Assembly (NCBI RefSeq): GCF_014203545.1
Contig: NZ_JACHJG010000005.1
Coordinates: forward strand, 445,726-509,725
Direction: 5' to 3'
DNA length: 64,000 nucleotides
From: Streptomyces netropsis
Lineage (GTDB): Bacteria > Actinomycetota > Actinomycetes > Streptomycetales > Streptomycetaceae
Shown here: in pieces, positions 25,342 to 34,158 of the stretch
Position numbering within the stretch: the first letter of the stretch is position 1
Layout of the letters: each line of letters begins with the position of its first letter
Position numbers and translations under genes: made by a program
Notes under the pieces: generated by a model
The model's input: the letters and a program-made list of their open reading frames with translations, nothing else
Database searches by the model: none
Told to the model about the DNA's origin: nothing

Positions 25342-26874
25342 TTACTTCACGTCGCCCATCAGGGCTTCGATCTTCTTGCGGTACATCCACACCGCGAAAC
25401 CGGCGATGGCCGCGAGCGCCGCCTGCAGCAGGATCATGCCGGTGCCGTTGAGGTCCACGCCCGCGATGGACAGCAGACCCGTGGTGCAGTCACCGGCGGT
25501 GACGGCGAGGAACCACACGCCCATCATCTGGCTCGCGTACTTCTGCGGCGCCATCTTGGTGGTCAGCGACAGACCCACCGGGGAGAGGCACAGCTCACCC
25601 ATGGTCTGGATCATGTAGATCGACAGCAGCCACATCGGGCTGACCTTGGTGCCGTCACCGGCCATCGCCATCGGAACGGCGAAGACGAAGAACGAGGCAC
25701 CGATGACGACCATGGCCATCGCGAACTTCACCGTGGTGCTCGGCTCGCGGTCGCGGCGGGCGAGCCACATCCACAGCCAGGCGAAGACCGGGGCCAGCGC
25801 CATGACCCACAGCGGGTTGACCGACTGGAACCAGGTCGACGGGAACTCGATGCCGAACACGTTGTCCGCGGTCTTCTTCTCGGCGAAGGTCGACATCGTC
25901 GAGCCCGCCTGGTCGAAGATCATCCAGAACACGGCGGCGGCGACGAAGAACCAGATGTAGCCGCTGACCTTGGTCTGCTCGGTCGCCGAGAGTTCCTTGT
26001 CGCGCTTGATGCGGGCCAGGACGGTGACCGGGATGACCAGACCGGCGAGGGTGATCGGGATCAGCGCCCAGTTGAGGGTGAAGTGGCCGGTGCCACCGAC
26101 GACGCCGTAGAAGGCGGCCGCGACGGCCAGCCAGACCAGGCCCTTGGTGAGCGTCGACTTCTTCTCGGCCGCCGTCAGCGGCTTCGGGACGACGCTGCTC
26201 TTCGGGTCCAGGTGACGGGTGCCCCACAGGAAGAACGCCAGGCCGATCGCCATGCCGACGGCGGCGATGGTGAAGCCCAGGTGCCAGTTGACCTTCTGGC
26301 CGACGGTGCCGATGACCAGCGGGGAGAAGAAGGCGCCGAGGTTGATGCCCATGTAGAAGACGGTGAAGCCACCGTCACGGCGCGGGTCCTTCGGGCCGTC
26401 GTAGAGGTGGCCGACCATCGTCGAGATGTTGGCCTTCAGCAGACCGGAACCGAGTGCGACGAGCGCCAGACCCGCGAAGAACGAGGGCTTGCCGGGGATC
26501 GCCAGCGCCAGGTGGCCGACCATGATGGTGACGGCCGCGATGGTGACGGTCTTGCGCGGACCCCAGACGCGGTCGCCGAACCAGCCGCCGGGCATGGCGA
26601 GCAGGTACACCATCGCCACGTAGACGGAGTAGATCGCCACCGCGTTGGCCTCGGGCATCGCCAGACCGCCGCCCTGGCTGTCGGGCTTGGCGTCGGGGCC
26701 GCCGGCGATCAGATAGACGACGAGGAGGGCGCGCATTCCGTAGTAGCTGAAGCGCTCCCACATCTCCGTCATGAAGAGGGGGGCCAGGCCGCGGGGGTGG
26801 CCGAAGAACGTCTTGCCGGAGCCCGGAGAGGTCTTCTCCTGCTCGGCCGTGTCCTTCGTCAGGCTGGACGCCAT
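25342..26874 (-). CDS. POT-family proton-coupled oligopeptide transporter
   Basis: A 510-aa membrane transporter of the PTR2/POT family (MFS fold) importing di- and tripeptides with protons. The family signature is near the N-terminus: FMTEMWERFSYYGMRALLVV (ExWERFxYYG). Further blocks are GGWFGDRVWGPRKTV, GLLKANISTMVGHLYD and FTVFYMGINLGAFFSPLVIG, followed by many hydrophobic helices to the C-terminus. I chose ATG 26874 (MASSLTKDTAEQEKTSPGSG) with AAGGAC upstream; the frame open further upstream lacks coding character. It is divergent from a two-component system across 465 bp. No peptidase is co-transcribed. Confidence 0.93.
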   Translation of the reverse strand: MASSLTKDTAEQEKTSPGSGKTFFGHPRGLAPLFMTEMWERFSYYGMRALLVVYLIAGGPDAKPDSQGGGLAMPEANAVAIYSVYVAMVYLLAMPGGWFGDRVWGPRKTVTIAAVTIMVGHLALAIPGKPSFFAGLALVALGSGLLKANISTMVGHLYDGPKDPRRDGGFTVFYMGINLGAFFSPLVIGTVGQKVNWHLGFTIAAVGMAIGLAFFLWGTRHLDPKSSVVPKPLTAAEKKSTLTKGLVWLAVAAAFYGVVGGTGHFTLNWALIPITLAGLVIPVTVLARIKRDKELSATEQTKVSGYIWFFVAAAVFWMIFDQAGSTMSTFAEKKTADNVFGIEFPSTWFQSVNPLWVMALAPVFAWLWMWLARRDREPSTTVKFAMAMVVIGASFFVFAVPMAMAGDGTKVSPMWLLSIYMIQTMGELCLSPVGLSLTTKMAPQKYASQMMGVWFLAVTAGDCTTGLLSIAGVDLNGTGMILLQAALAAIAGFAVWMYRKKIEALMGDVK

Positions 26875-27339
26875 GGTCAGTCCTTGTGTGCTCGGGACGC
26901 GCGTCGAGCTGCTGCGCGCCCGGGTGGGGGTTGGCCGGCACCGGGCACCGCACTGTCCGCCCCCACGCCCCAGGGGTTCGACGCACCTCTGTTGAGGACA
27001 TCGGCAGGACAGCCGTGCACCGGGATCCACGCCCCCGCGCACCTTCGCGCGGCGGACCCGGCCGTCAGGTCATTCTCCGTGACGGGACTGGTGGCCCAGT
27101 CCCGCGCACAGCAGAGACCTCCGGCGTGTTGGACATGCCGAAGGCCCCCGGTAGTGCTACAGACTTCCCGTCACCATACGTCACACCCCGCCCGCAAAAG
27201 GAAGGAGTTGAGACATGGATCACAGGCGGGTGTGGAACTGTTTGCCCACATTCAATGGTCCAGACCGGGCGGCGGTGTTGTTGCCGCAGGTAGCCCCATC
27301 CCCCTCCTGACATGCGGTCGAGCGGACTACCATCACCCC
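26875..27339. other. 465-bp divergent intergenic region
   Basis: Lies between the POT transporter (-) and response regulator (+). It contains an inverted repeat CGGGACTG / CAGTCCCG around 27082-27103 and a short ORF with a strong ribosome site (27215-27310). I see no other gene or RNA motif. Confidence 0.5.
27215..27310 (+). CDS. Possible 31-aa small ORF ahead of response regulator
   Basis: ATG 27215 is preceded by AAGGAAGGAG with 7 nt spacing, a better ribosome site than most genes here. The product begins MDHRRVWNCLPTFNGPDRAA and ends APSPS before TGA 27308. It stops 29 nt before the response regulator start. It may be a leader or small protein, or just a chance ORF; no homology is recognised. 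Confidence 0.35.
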   Translation: MDHRRVWNCLPTFNGPDRAAVLLPQVAPSPS

Positions 27340-28020
27340 ATGACCCGAGTACTGCTCGCCGAGGATGACGCTTCGATCTCGGAGCCGCTCGCACGCGCGC
27401 TGCGCCGCGAGGGGTACGAGGTGGAGGTGCGAGAAGACGGCCCCACGGCGCTCGATGCCGGCCTCAAGGGAGGGGTGGACCTCCTCGTTCTCGACCTCGG
27501 CCTGCCCGGCATGGACGGCCTGGAGGTCTGCCGCCGGCTGCGCACGGAGGGTCACGGCTTCCCGGTGCTCGTGCTCACCGCCCGGGCCGACGAGGTGGAC
27601 ACCGTGGTCGGCCTGGACGCCGGCGCCGACGACTACGTCACCAAACCGTTCCGGCTGGCCGAGCTGCTCGCGCGGGTGCGGGCCCTGCTGCGCCGCGGCA
27701 CGGTCGAGGCCCCGCAGCAGCCGCCCACCACCCACGGCGTGCGGATCGACGTCGAGTCGCACCGTGCCTGGATGGGTGACGACGAACTCCAGCTCACGGC
27801 GAAGGAGTTCGACCTGCTCCGGGTGCTCGTCCGGGACGCGGGCCGGGTCGTCACCCGCGACCAGCTGATGCGCGAGGTCTGGGACACCACTTGGTGGTCG
27901 TCCACCAAGACGCTCGACATGCACATCTCCTGGCTTCGCAAGAAGCTCGGGGACGACGCCGCGAACCCGCGTTACATCGCCACCGTCCGAGGCGTCGGCT
28001 TCCGCTTCGAAAAGAGCTGA
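27340..28020 (+). CDS. OmpR/PhoB-family response regulator
   Basis: A 226-aa two-component regulator. Receiver domain about residues 1-115: acidic pair E8/D9/D10, phosphoacceptor D52 in LVLDLGLPGMDG, T/S site in VLTARADE, and Lys in YVTKPFR. The winged-helix effector domain (about 130-224) includes LTAKEFDLLRVLVRDAGRVV and RGVGFRFEKS. ATG 27340 is the only start that gives the full receiver domain; no strong ribosome site is visible. The sensor kinase gene follows 47 bp downstream. The signal and target genes are unknown. Confidence 0.95.
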   Translation: MTRVLLAEDDASISEPLARALRREGYEVEVREDGPTALDAGLKGGVDLLVLDLGLPGMDGLEVCRRLRTEGHGFPVLVLTARADEVDTVVGLDAGADDYVTKPFRLAELLARVRALLRRGTVEAPQQPPTTHGVRIDVESHRAWMGDDELQLTAKEFDLLRVLVRDAGRVVTRDQLMREVWDTTWWSSTKTLDMHISWLRKKLGDDAANPRYIATVRGVGFRFEKS

Positions 28021-28067
28021 CCGGCCTCCGCCGGGCTGCGTTCGTACCACCCCGCCCGGAGGGCACC

Positions 28068-29327
28068 GTGCGCCGCCGACTGATCAACTCCACCCTCGCC
28101 GTCGTGCTCGTCGTGATCGCCGTGTTCGGGATCTCGCTCGTCATCGTCGAGACCCGCACGATCGAGAGCGGCGCGCGGGAGAGCGTGCAGTCCGAGGCCG
28201 TCCGGCTGGTGAGCATCCTCGACAGCCGCCTGATCGGCGGCGAGCGCGTGGAGTCGGGGGTGCTGAGCGAGCAGATCACCCCTGACCGGTACGCGCGGGT
28301 CGACATCCCCGGCCGGGCCGCCATCGAGATCGGCGAGCGCCCCGAGGGCGACGTCATCGCCTCGACGGAGCGGGGTGAGCAGGGCGAGACCGTACGGGTC
28401 GAGGAGTCCCGCTCCGCGATCAGCAGGGAGCTCGGCCGCACCCTGATGGTGATCCTCGCGGTGGCGCTGCTGGCCGTGATCGCGGCCGTCTTCCTCGCCG
28501 TGCGCCAGGCGAACCGGCTCACCGCGCCGCTGACCGACCTCGCCGAGACGGCCGAGCGGCTCGGCTCCGGCGACCCCCGCCCGCGCCACCGCCGCTACGG
28601 GGTGCCCGAGCTGGACCGGGTCGCGGACGTCCTGGACGCGAGCGCCGAGCGGATCGCCCGGATGCTCACCGCCGAGCGGCGCCTCGCCGCCGACGCCTCG
28701 CACCAGCTGCGCACGCCGCTGACCGCGCTGTCGATGCGGCTGGAGGAGATCACGCTGACCGACGACCCCGAGACGGTCAAGGACGAGGCGACGATCGCCC
28801 TCACCCAGGTGGAGCGGCTCACCGACGTCGTCCAGCGGCTGCTGACCAATTCCCGTGACCCGCAGTCGGGCTCGGCGGTCACCTTCGACCTCGACGAGGT
28901 CATCAAGCAGCAGCTCGAGGAATGGCGGCCCGCCACCCGCAGCGAGGGCCGGGCCCTGGTCCGCTCCGGCAAGCAGGGGCTGCGTGCCGTCGGCACGCCC
29001 GGGGCGGTCGCGCAGGTGCTCGCCACCCTCATCGAGAACTCGCTGATGCACGGCGACGGCACGGTCGCCCTGCGCACCCGCGTCACCGGCAACCAGGCGG
29101 TCGTGGAGGTCACCGACGAGGGGCCGGGGGTCTCGCCGGACCTCGGGTCCCGCGTCTTCGAGCGGACCGTCAGCGGCCGGAACTCCACGGGTCTGGGGCT
29201 GGCGGTCGCCCGTGACCTGGCCGAGGCGGACGGCGGGCGGCTCGAACTCCTCCAGCCGTATCCGCCGGTCTTCGCGCTGTTCCTGAGCCGCGAGGCGGGC
29301 GACCACGGGGAGTCCCCGGAGGACTGA
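28068..29327 (+). CDS. Sensor histidine kinase
   Basis: A 419-aa membrane kinase partner of the upstream response regulator. TM1 lies at about residues 8-28 (STLAVVLVVIAVFGISLVIV), a short extracytoplasmic region of about 95 residues follows, and TM2 is LMVILAVALLAVIAAVFLAV. HAMP follows from about 145. The phosphoacceptor H212 is in ADASHQLRTPLTALSMR. ATP-binding boxes: N box TLIENSLMHGDG, G1 VTDEGPGVSP, G2 STGLGLAVARDLAE. GTG 28068 has GGAGGG just upstream. The small external domain gives no ligand hint. Confidence 0.94.
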   Translation: MRRRLINSTLAVVLVVIAVFGISLVIVETRTIESGARESVQSEAVRLVSILDSRLIGGERVESGVLSEQITPDRYARVDIPGRAAIEIGERPEGDVIASTERGEQGETVRVEESRSAISRELGRTLMVILAVALLAVIAAVFLAVRQANRLTAPLTDLAETAERLGSGDPRPRHRRYGVPELDRVADVLDASAERIARMLTAERRLAADASHQLRTPLTALSMRLEEITLTDDPETVKDEATIALTQVERLTDVVQRLLTNSRDPQSGSAVTFDLDEVIKQQLEEWRPATRSEGRALVRSGKQGLRAVGTPGAVAQVLATLIENSLMHGDGTVALRTRVTGNQAVVEVTDEGPGVSPDLGSRVFERTVSGRNSTGLGLAVARDLAEADGGRLELLQPYPPVFALFLSREAGDHGESPED

Positions 29328-29354
29328 GCGGAAGCCTCCGGCGGGCAGGGAGGT

Positions 29355-29870
29355 TTACCGGCTTGCTTCGCCGGCCCCGGCCCGCTGCGGCCGGTCGTCC
29401 AGGAACGATTCAGCAGTCTCCACGGCCTCGCGGGCGGGCAGCGCCCGGAACACCCAGGTGCGGTAGGACCAGAAGCGGAAGACCGTGCCGATGCCGAGGC
29501 CGACGACGTTCTTGGCGACGTTGTCCGCCAGCGGCGAGGTGAGCCCGAAGCCGTAGTGCGAGAGCGCCAGGATGCCGTTCTCGATCACGAGACCGACGCC
29601 GCTGAACAGAAGGAACAGGGTCAGCTCGCGGCTGCGCCGGTTCTTGTCGCCGCCCCGGTAGGTCCAGTAGCGGTTGCCCACGTAATTGGTGCCGATCGCG
29701 ACGCCGGTCGCTATGACGCCCGAGCGCACCACCGCGAGGCCGAAGCCGTGCACGCAGATGTTGAAGACGATGAAGTTGACCACGAAGCCGACGGCGCCCA
29801 CCGCCCCGAACTTCGCGATTTCGCGGGCCAGCCGCTCCAGCCGGGCGCGCACTGCGGACCGTTGACTCAT
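29355..29870 (-). CDS. GtrA-family membrane protein
   Basis: A 171-aa protein with four predicted membrane segments: FGAVGAVGFVVNFIVFNICV, SGVIATGVAIGTNYVGNRYW, TLFLLFSGVGLVIENGILAL and NVVGLGIGTVFRFWSYRTWV. The FGxVGxxGFxxN start and NRYWTYR / FRFWSYRTWVF motifs are those of GtrA proteins, thought to help move undecaprenyl-linked sugars across the membrane in surface polysaccharide synthesis. It is convergent with the histidine kinase gene and divergent from purK. A role in decorating wall polymers would fit the glycosyltransferase and LCP genes further on. Confidence 0.9.
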   Translation of the reverse strand: MSQRSAVRARLERLAREIAKFGAVGAVGFVVNFIVFNICVHGFGLAVVRSGVIATGVAIGTNYVGNRYWTYRGGDKNRRSRELTLFLLFSGVGLVIENGILALSHYGFGLTSPLADNVAKNVVGLGIGTVFRFWSYRTWVFRALPAREAVETAESFLDDRPQRAGAGEASR

Positions 29871-30073
29871 AGTGATCGTCAGGCTCCGATGCTGGGCGAA
29901 ACTGGGCGTAGGGCAGCCTTCATGCTAACCAGCGGGTCCCGTCCCCAACCGCGGACTCCGGTGAACGGCCGGCGAACGCGCTCCCTTCCGGCCGCCGGCT
30001 CGGACGCCCCGGAGTTTTGGATGATCCTCCAGGCGCGGTCGGAACGGTTCGTACGTACGGATACCCTGGGAGC

Positions 30074-31225
30074 GTGACGTTCCCGGTAGTCGGCATGGTC
30101 GGCGGCGGCCAGCTCGCCCGTATGACCCACGAGGCGGGCATCCCCCTCGGCATCAAGTTCAAGCTGCTCAGCGATACCCCGCAGGACTCGGCGGCTCAGG
30201 CGGTCGGGGAAGTCGTCATCGGCGACTACCGCGACCTGGACACCCTTCGTGCTTTCGCACAAGGCTGTGACGTGATCACCTTCGATCACGAGCATGTCCC
30301 CACCGAGCACCTACGGGCCCTGGAGGCAGACGGCATTCCCGTCCGCCCCGGGCCCGACGCGTTGGTGCACGCCCAGGACAAGGGCGTGATGCGAGCCAAG
30401 CTCATGGAGATCGGAGTGCCGTGTCCCCGGCACCGCATCGTGGAGGACCCCGCCGACGTGGCGCGGTTCGCGGAGGAGGGCGACGGTTTCCCCGTCGTGC
30501 TCAAGACGGTGCGCGGCGGCTACGACGGCAAGGGGGTGTGGATCGTCCGCAGCGCGGAAGAGGCGAGTGAGCCCTTCCACGCCGGCGTGCCCGTGCTGGC
30601 GGAGGAGAAGGTCGCCTTCACCCGCGAGCTGGCCGCCAACGTCGTCCGCTCCCCGCACGGCCAGGCCGTCTCGTACCCGGTCGTCGAGTCCATCCAGGTC
30701 GACGGGGTCTGCGACACCGTCATCGCCCCCGCGCCCGGCCTCTCCGCCGAGCTCTCCGCCCACGCGCAGCGGCTCGCCCTCAAGGTGGCCGCGGAGCTGG
30801 GCGTGGTCGGACACCTCGCCGTGGAGCTCTTCGAGATCCGCAAGGCCGACGGCTCCTTCGAGGTGCTCGTCAACGAGCTGGCGATGCGCCCGCACAACTC
30901 CGGCCACTGGACCCAGGACGGCGCGATCACCTCGCAGTTCGCCAACCACGTACGGGCGGTGCTGGACCTGCCGCTCGGCGACCCGCGCCCGCGCGCCAAG
31001 TGGACCGTCATGGCCAATGTGCTCGGCGGCGACTATCCGGACATGTATTCCGCGTACCTCCATTGCATGGCACGCGATCCGGGGTTGAAGATCCACATGT
31101 ACGGCAAGGACGTCAAGCCCGGTCGCAAGGTCGGACACGTCAACACTTACGGCGACGACCTGGACGACGTGCGCGAGCGCGCCGCCCACGCCGCCGGATA
31201 CCTGCGAGGAACGATCACGGAATGA
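30074..31225 (+). CDS. purK: N5-carboxyaminoimidazole ribonucleotide synthase
   Basis: ATP-grasp enzyme that carboxylates AIR to N5-CAIR with bicarbonate, in de novo purine synthesis. The product is 383 aa. GTG 30074 gives the family N-terminus [18 protein letters not shown]. Other blocks: [60 protein letters not shown] and [16 protein letters not shown]. The ribosome site is poor, and TACCCT sits 5-10 nt before GTG, so the mRNA may be leaderless. Its stop overlaps purE by 4 bp. Confidence 0.96.
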   Translation: MTFPVVGMVGGGQLARMTHEAGIPLGIKFKLLSDTPQDSAAQAVGEVVIGDYRDLDTLRAFAQGCDVITFDHEHVPTEHLRALEADGIPVRPGPDALVHAQDKGVMRAKLMEIGVPCPRHRIVEDPADVARFAEEGDGFPVVLKTVRGGYDGKGVWIVRSAEEASEPFHAGVPVLAEEKVAFTRELAANVVRSPHGQAVSYPVVESIQVDGVCDTVIAPAPGLSAELSAHAQRLALKVAAELGVVGHLAVELFEIRKADGSFEVLVNELAMRPHNSGHWTQDGAITSQFANHVRAVLDLPLGDPRPRAKWTVMANVLGGDYPDMYSAYLHCMARDPGLKIHMYGKDVKPGRKVGHVNTYGDDLDDVRERAAHAAGYLRGTITE

Positions 31226-31746
31226 CTTCTCCTCTCATTGGCATCGTCATGGGCTCGGACTCCGACTGGTCCGTCATGGAGGCCGCGGCCCAGGCCCTGG
31301 ACGAGTTCGAGGTCCCCTACGAGGTCGACGTGGTCTCCGCGCACCGCATGCCGCGCGAGATGATCGCGTACGGCGAGCAGGCCGCCGACCGTGGTCTCAA
31401 GGCGGTCATCGCGGGCGCGGGCGGCGCGGCCCACCTGCCCGGAATGCTGGCGTCCGTCACGCCGCTGCCGGTCATCGGCGTGCCCGTGCCGCTGAAGTAC
31501 CTCGACGGCATGGACTCCCTGCTGTCCATCGTGCAGATGCCCGCCGGCGTGCCCGTCGCCACCGTCTCCGTCGCGGGCGCCCGCAACGCCGGGCTGCTCG
31601 CCGTCCGGATGCTCGCCGCCCACGACACCGAGCTGCTGGCCCGGATGCGGCACTTCCAGGACGAGCTGAACGAGCAGGCCACGGACAAGGGCAAGCGCCT
31701 GCGCGCCAAGGCCATGGGCACGGCCCACTTCGGGTTCGGGAAGTGA
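31222..31746 (+). CDS. purE: N5-carboxyaminoimidazole ribonucleotide mutase
   Basis: Converts N5-CAIR to CAIR, the step after PurK. A 174-aa class I Pur[39 protein letters not shown] and [13 protein letters not shown] contain the phosphate loop, catalytic His and substrate-binding residues. The start ATG overlaps the purK stop and its own stop overlaps the dipeptidase start (GTGA), so the three genes are translationally coupled. Confidence 0.97.
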   Translation: MTSPLIGIVMGSDSDWSVMEAAAQALDEFEVPYEVDVVSAHRMPREMIAYGEQAADRGLKAVIAGAGGAAHLPGMLASVTPLPVIGVPVPLKYLDGMDSLLSIVQMPAGVPVATVSVAGARNAGLLAVRMLAAHDTELLARMRHFQDELNEQATDKGKRLRAKAMGTAHFGFGK

Positions 31747-32954
31747 CCGTGACCGCCACCACGGCTGCCGGTCACCTCGCCCGCGCTCACGAGCTGCTCG
31801 CCGCCCACCCCGTCGTCGACGGTCACAACGACCTCCCCTGGGCCCTGCGCCAGCAGGTCCGCTACGACCTGGACCGGCGCGACATCGCCACCGACCAGAG
31901 CGGCGCCGGCCTCCACACCGACCTGCCCCGGCTGCGGGCCGGCGGGGTCGGGGCCCAGTTCTGGTCCGTGTACGTACGCACCGACATGGCCGGCGACGAG
32001 GCGGTCAGTGCGACGCTCGAACAGATCGACGTCGTGCGGCAGCTGGTGAATCGTTACCCCGCCGAGCTGCGGCTCGCGCTCACCGCCGACGACATGGAGG
32101 CCGCCCGCGCCGAGGGCCGCATCGCCTCCCTGATGGGCGCCGAGGGCGGCCACAGCATCAACTGCTCCCTCGCCACCCTGCGCGCCCTGCACCGCCTCGG
32201 CGTCCGCTACATGACGCTGACCCACAACGACAACGTCCCGTGGGCGGACTCGGCGACCGACGAGCCCGTGGCGAACGGCCTGACCCGCTTCGGCGAGGAG
32301 GTCGTCCGCGAGATGAACCGCCTCGGCATGCTGGTCGACCTCTCGCACGTCTCGGCCGACACGATGCGGGACGCGCTGCGGGTCACCGAGGCGCCGGTGA
32401 TCTTCTCGCACTCCTCCGCGCGCACCGTCTGCGACCACCCGCGCAACATCCCCGACGACGTGCTCGGCTCCCTCGCCGCGAACGGGGGCGTGGCCATGGC
32501 GACGTTCGTGCCGAAGTTCGTCCTGCCCGCCGCCGTCGAGTGGACCCGGCAGGCGGACGAGAACATGCGCGCCAACGGCCTGCACCACCTCGACACCACC
32601 CCCGCCGGGATGGCGGTGCACCGCGCCTTCGAGGAATCCCACCCCCGTCCGCTCGCCACGGCGGCCACGGTCGCCGACCACCTCGACCACATGCGCGAGG
32701 TCGCGGGCATCGACCACATCGGCATCGGCGGCGACTTCGACGGCACGGCGTTCACCCCGGAAGACCTCGCGGACGTGGCCGGCTATCCGAACCTGATCGC
32801 GGAACTCCTGCGCCGCGGCTGGTCGGACTCCGACCTCGCGAAGCTGACCTGGCAGAACGCGGTGCGGGTGCTGAGGGCTGCGGAGGACGCTGCGCGTCGG
32901 CTCCAGACGGTCCGTGCCCCGTCGATCGCGACGCTGGACCAGCTCGACGGCTGA
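31743..32954 (+). CDS. M19 membrane-type dipeptidase (renal dipeptidase family)
   Basis: A 403-aa zinc dipeptidase. Metal ligands: [12 protein letters not shown] (HxD), GAEGGHSIN (Glu), [15 protein letters not shown] and [16 protein letters not shown] (His), and IGIGGDFDG (Asp). No signal peptide is visible, so it is probably cytosolic. It is coupled to purE by a 4-bp overlap although it has no known purine role. It may recycle dipeptides, possibly including D-amino-acid or Cys-Gly types as in other family members. It is followed by a perfect 25-bp-arm palindrome. Confidence 0.93.
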   Translation: MTVTATTAAGHLARAHELLAAHPVVDGHNDLPWALRQQVRYDLDRRDIATDQSGAGLHTDLPRLRAGGVGAQFWSVYVRTDMAGDEAVSATLEQIDVVRQLVNRYPAELRLALTADDMEAARAEGRIASLMGAEGGHSINCSLATLRALHRLGVRYMTLTHNDNVPWADSATDEPVANGLTRFGEEVVREMNRLGMLVDLSHVSADTMRDALRVTEAPVIFSHSSARTVCDHPRNIPDDVLGSLAANGGVAMATFVPKFVLPAAVEWTRQADENMRANGLHHLDTTPAGMAVHRAFEESHPRPLATAATVADHLDHMREVAGIDHIGIGGDFDGTAFTPEDLADVAGYPNLIAELLRRGWSDSDLAKLTWQNAVRVLRAAEDAARRLQTVRAPSIATLDQLDG

Positions 32955-32963
32955 GGTCCCTGT

Positions 32964-33016
32964 GTCCTCAATCGCCGGACGGGCTGGAAAATCCAGCCCG
33001 TCCGGCGTTTGAGGAC
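32964..33016. repeat. Dispersed palindromic repeat, full-length copy
   Basis: A 25-nt arm (32964-32988, starting GTCCTCAATCGCCGGACGGG) pairs with 32992-33016 (ending CCGTCCGGCGTTTGAGGAC) over a 3-nt AAA loop with few mismatches. It lies 10 bp past the dipeptidase stop and probably acts as its terminator. Same family as the copies at 6.4, 7.5 and 9.8 kb. Confidence 0.9.
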
Positions 33017-33137
33017 AAATCTTTGACCAGCTGGGTGCCGCCGTCCGCGCACCTGCTGCCCAGGCGCGAAGAAGTTCTGGGCGCTTCACCAGAGGACGTC
33101 TTCGACGCGATGGGCCCGGGCGATGTTCTCCACCGTG

Positions 33138-33794
33138 TCAGTCGCGGAAGGCCAGTGCCGCGCCGAGGCTGACCAGGACTACCCCGGAGACCCCGGTGAT
33201 GCCGCGCTCGACACGGCGGCGGCGCAGCAGGGTCTGGATGCGGCCGAGGACAGTGACGACTACGGCGTACCAGAGCAGGGCGAGTGCCCAGAAGAGGCCG
33301 GCCAGGACGATGTGCTGGGTGAGGGCGGGCATGCCCGGCAGGGCGAACTGCGGGAAGAGGGAGAGGTAGAAGGCGGCCACCTTGGGGTTGAGCAGGTTGC
33401 TGACCAGGCCTTGGCGGAAGGCCTTGGCGGTGGGGCGGTTCTGGTGGTCGGCGGACGCCAACGTTGGCTGTGCTGCCGGGGTGGGGGCGTCGCTGTGCTG
33501 CCTGTGGTGGCGGAAGAAGTCGATCAGGGCGCGTACGCCGAGGTAGGCGAGGTAGACGGCGCCGGCGGCGCGGATGGTTGTGTAGAGCATCTGGGAGCTG
33601 GTGAGCAGGGCGGTCAGGCCGGCCACCGCGGCGGCTGCCAGGACGGCGTTGCCGAGCATGATGCCGGCGGCGGTGGCTCCCGCGCCGCGGCGGCCGGCTG
33701 TCGCGGCGTTGCGCAGCAGCAATACGAGGTCGGGGCCGGGGACCACGATGATGGCGAGTGATGCGGCTATGAAGCCCATGAGCTGAGTGGTCAT
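33138..33794 (-). CDS. LysE-family amino-acid exporter
   Basis: A 218-aa membrane protein of the LysE/RhtB family that exports amino acids or derivatives. Six hydrophobic stretches are visible: FIAASLAIIVVPGPDLVLLL (with the family PGPD motif), GIMLGNAVLAAAAVAGLTAL, then ALIDFF after YLAYLGVRA, FRQGLVSNLLNPKVAAFYLS (LNPK motif), HIVLAGLFWALALLWYAVVV, and GVVLVSLGAALAF. It begins the accessory island between the dipeptidase and ugd genes. The substrate is unknown. Confidence 0.92.
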   Translation of the reverse strand: MTTQLMGFIAASLAIIVVPGPDLVLLLRNAATAGRRGAGATAAGIMLGNAVLAAAAVAGLTALLTSSQMLYTTIRAAGAVYLAYLGVRALIDFFRHHRQHSDAPTPAAQPTLASADHQNRPTAKAFRQGLVSNLLNPKVAAFYLSLFPQFALPGMPALTQHIVLAGLFWALALLWYAVVVTVLGRIQTLLRRRRVERGITGVSGVVLVSLGAALAFRD

Positions 33795-34158
33795 AGCACT
33801 TCATGATGTCACCGGTAAGGGCGAGTTGCGCCTGCGGGATGTTCAATCCCCGTGGCGCGTATACGTGTTGAGGCATCGCCTGTGGCTGATCTTCGTGGGT
33901 TGCGCAGATCACATTCTGTTCTCTCTGTGCTGCGATTGCCCTGGTTTACCCGGAAGGCGTCGGCAGTCGCGTTCGCGGCTGTTCGGAAACCGGATGCATG
34001 TCGGCTGATTTCCAGCACGTGATCAAGCCAAAGGGCCGGTGCAACAAAAATTTAATTTTTGACTCTTCGATATTCGATCCGTGTATCTTCAATGCAGTCG
34101 CTCGATCCGACTTGGATGACATGCGAACACTTAGCCGCTCGAAGGAGAGTTGACTGAC
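33795..34158. other. AT-richer intergenic region with promoter of the SIS/SDR/aminotransferase cassette
   Basis: This 364-bp gap is noticeably less GC-rich than the rest of the window. It holds the AT palindrome AAAAATTTAATTTTT (34046-34060), the promoter at 34059-34087 and GAAGGAG at 34141-34147. No gene is recognised in the first 200 bp. Confidence 0.6.
34046..34087 (+). promoter_or_regulatory. Promoter with two possible operators upstream of SIS-domain gene
   Basis: TTGACT (34059-34064), 17 bp, TGTATC (34082-34087). AAAAATTTAATTTTT overlaps the -35 edge and TCGATATTCGA (34067-34077) sits within the spacer. Both inverted repeats are placed where a repressor could act. Confidence 0.6.

Noticed and set aside
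33030..33137. Possible gene remnant reading VENIARAHRVEDVLW after the LysE gene
   Set aside because: About 15 codons without recognisable family; too short to support.
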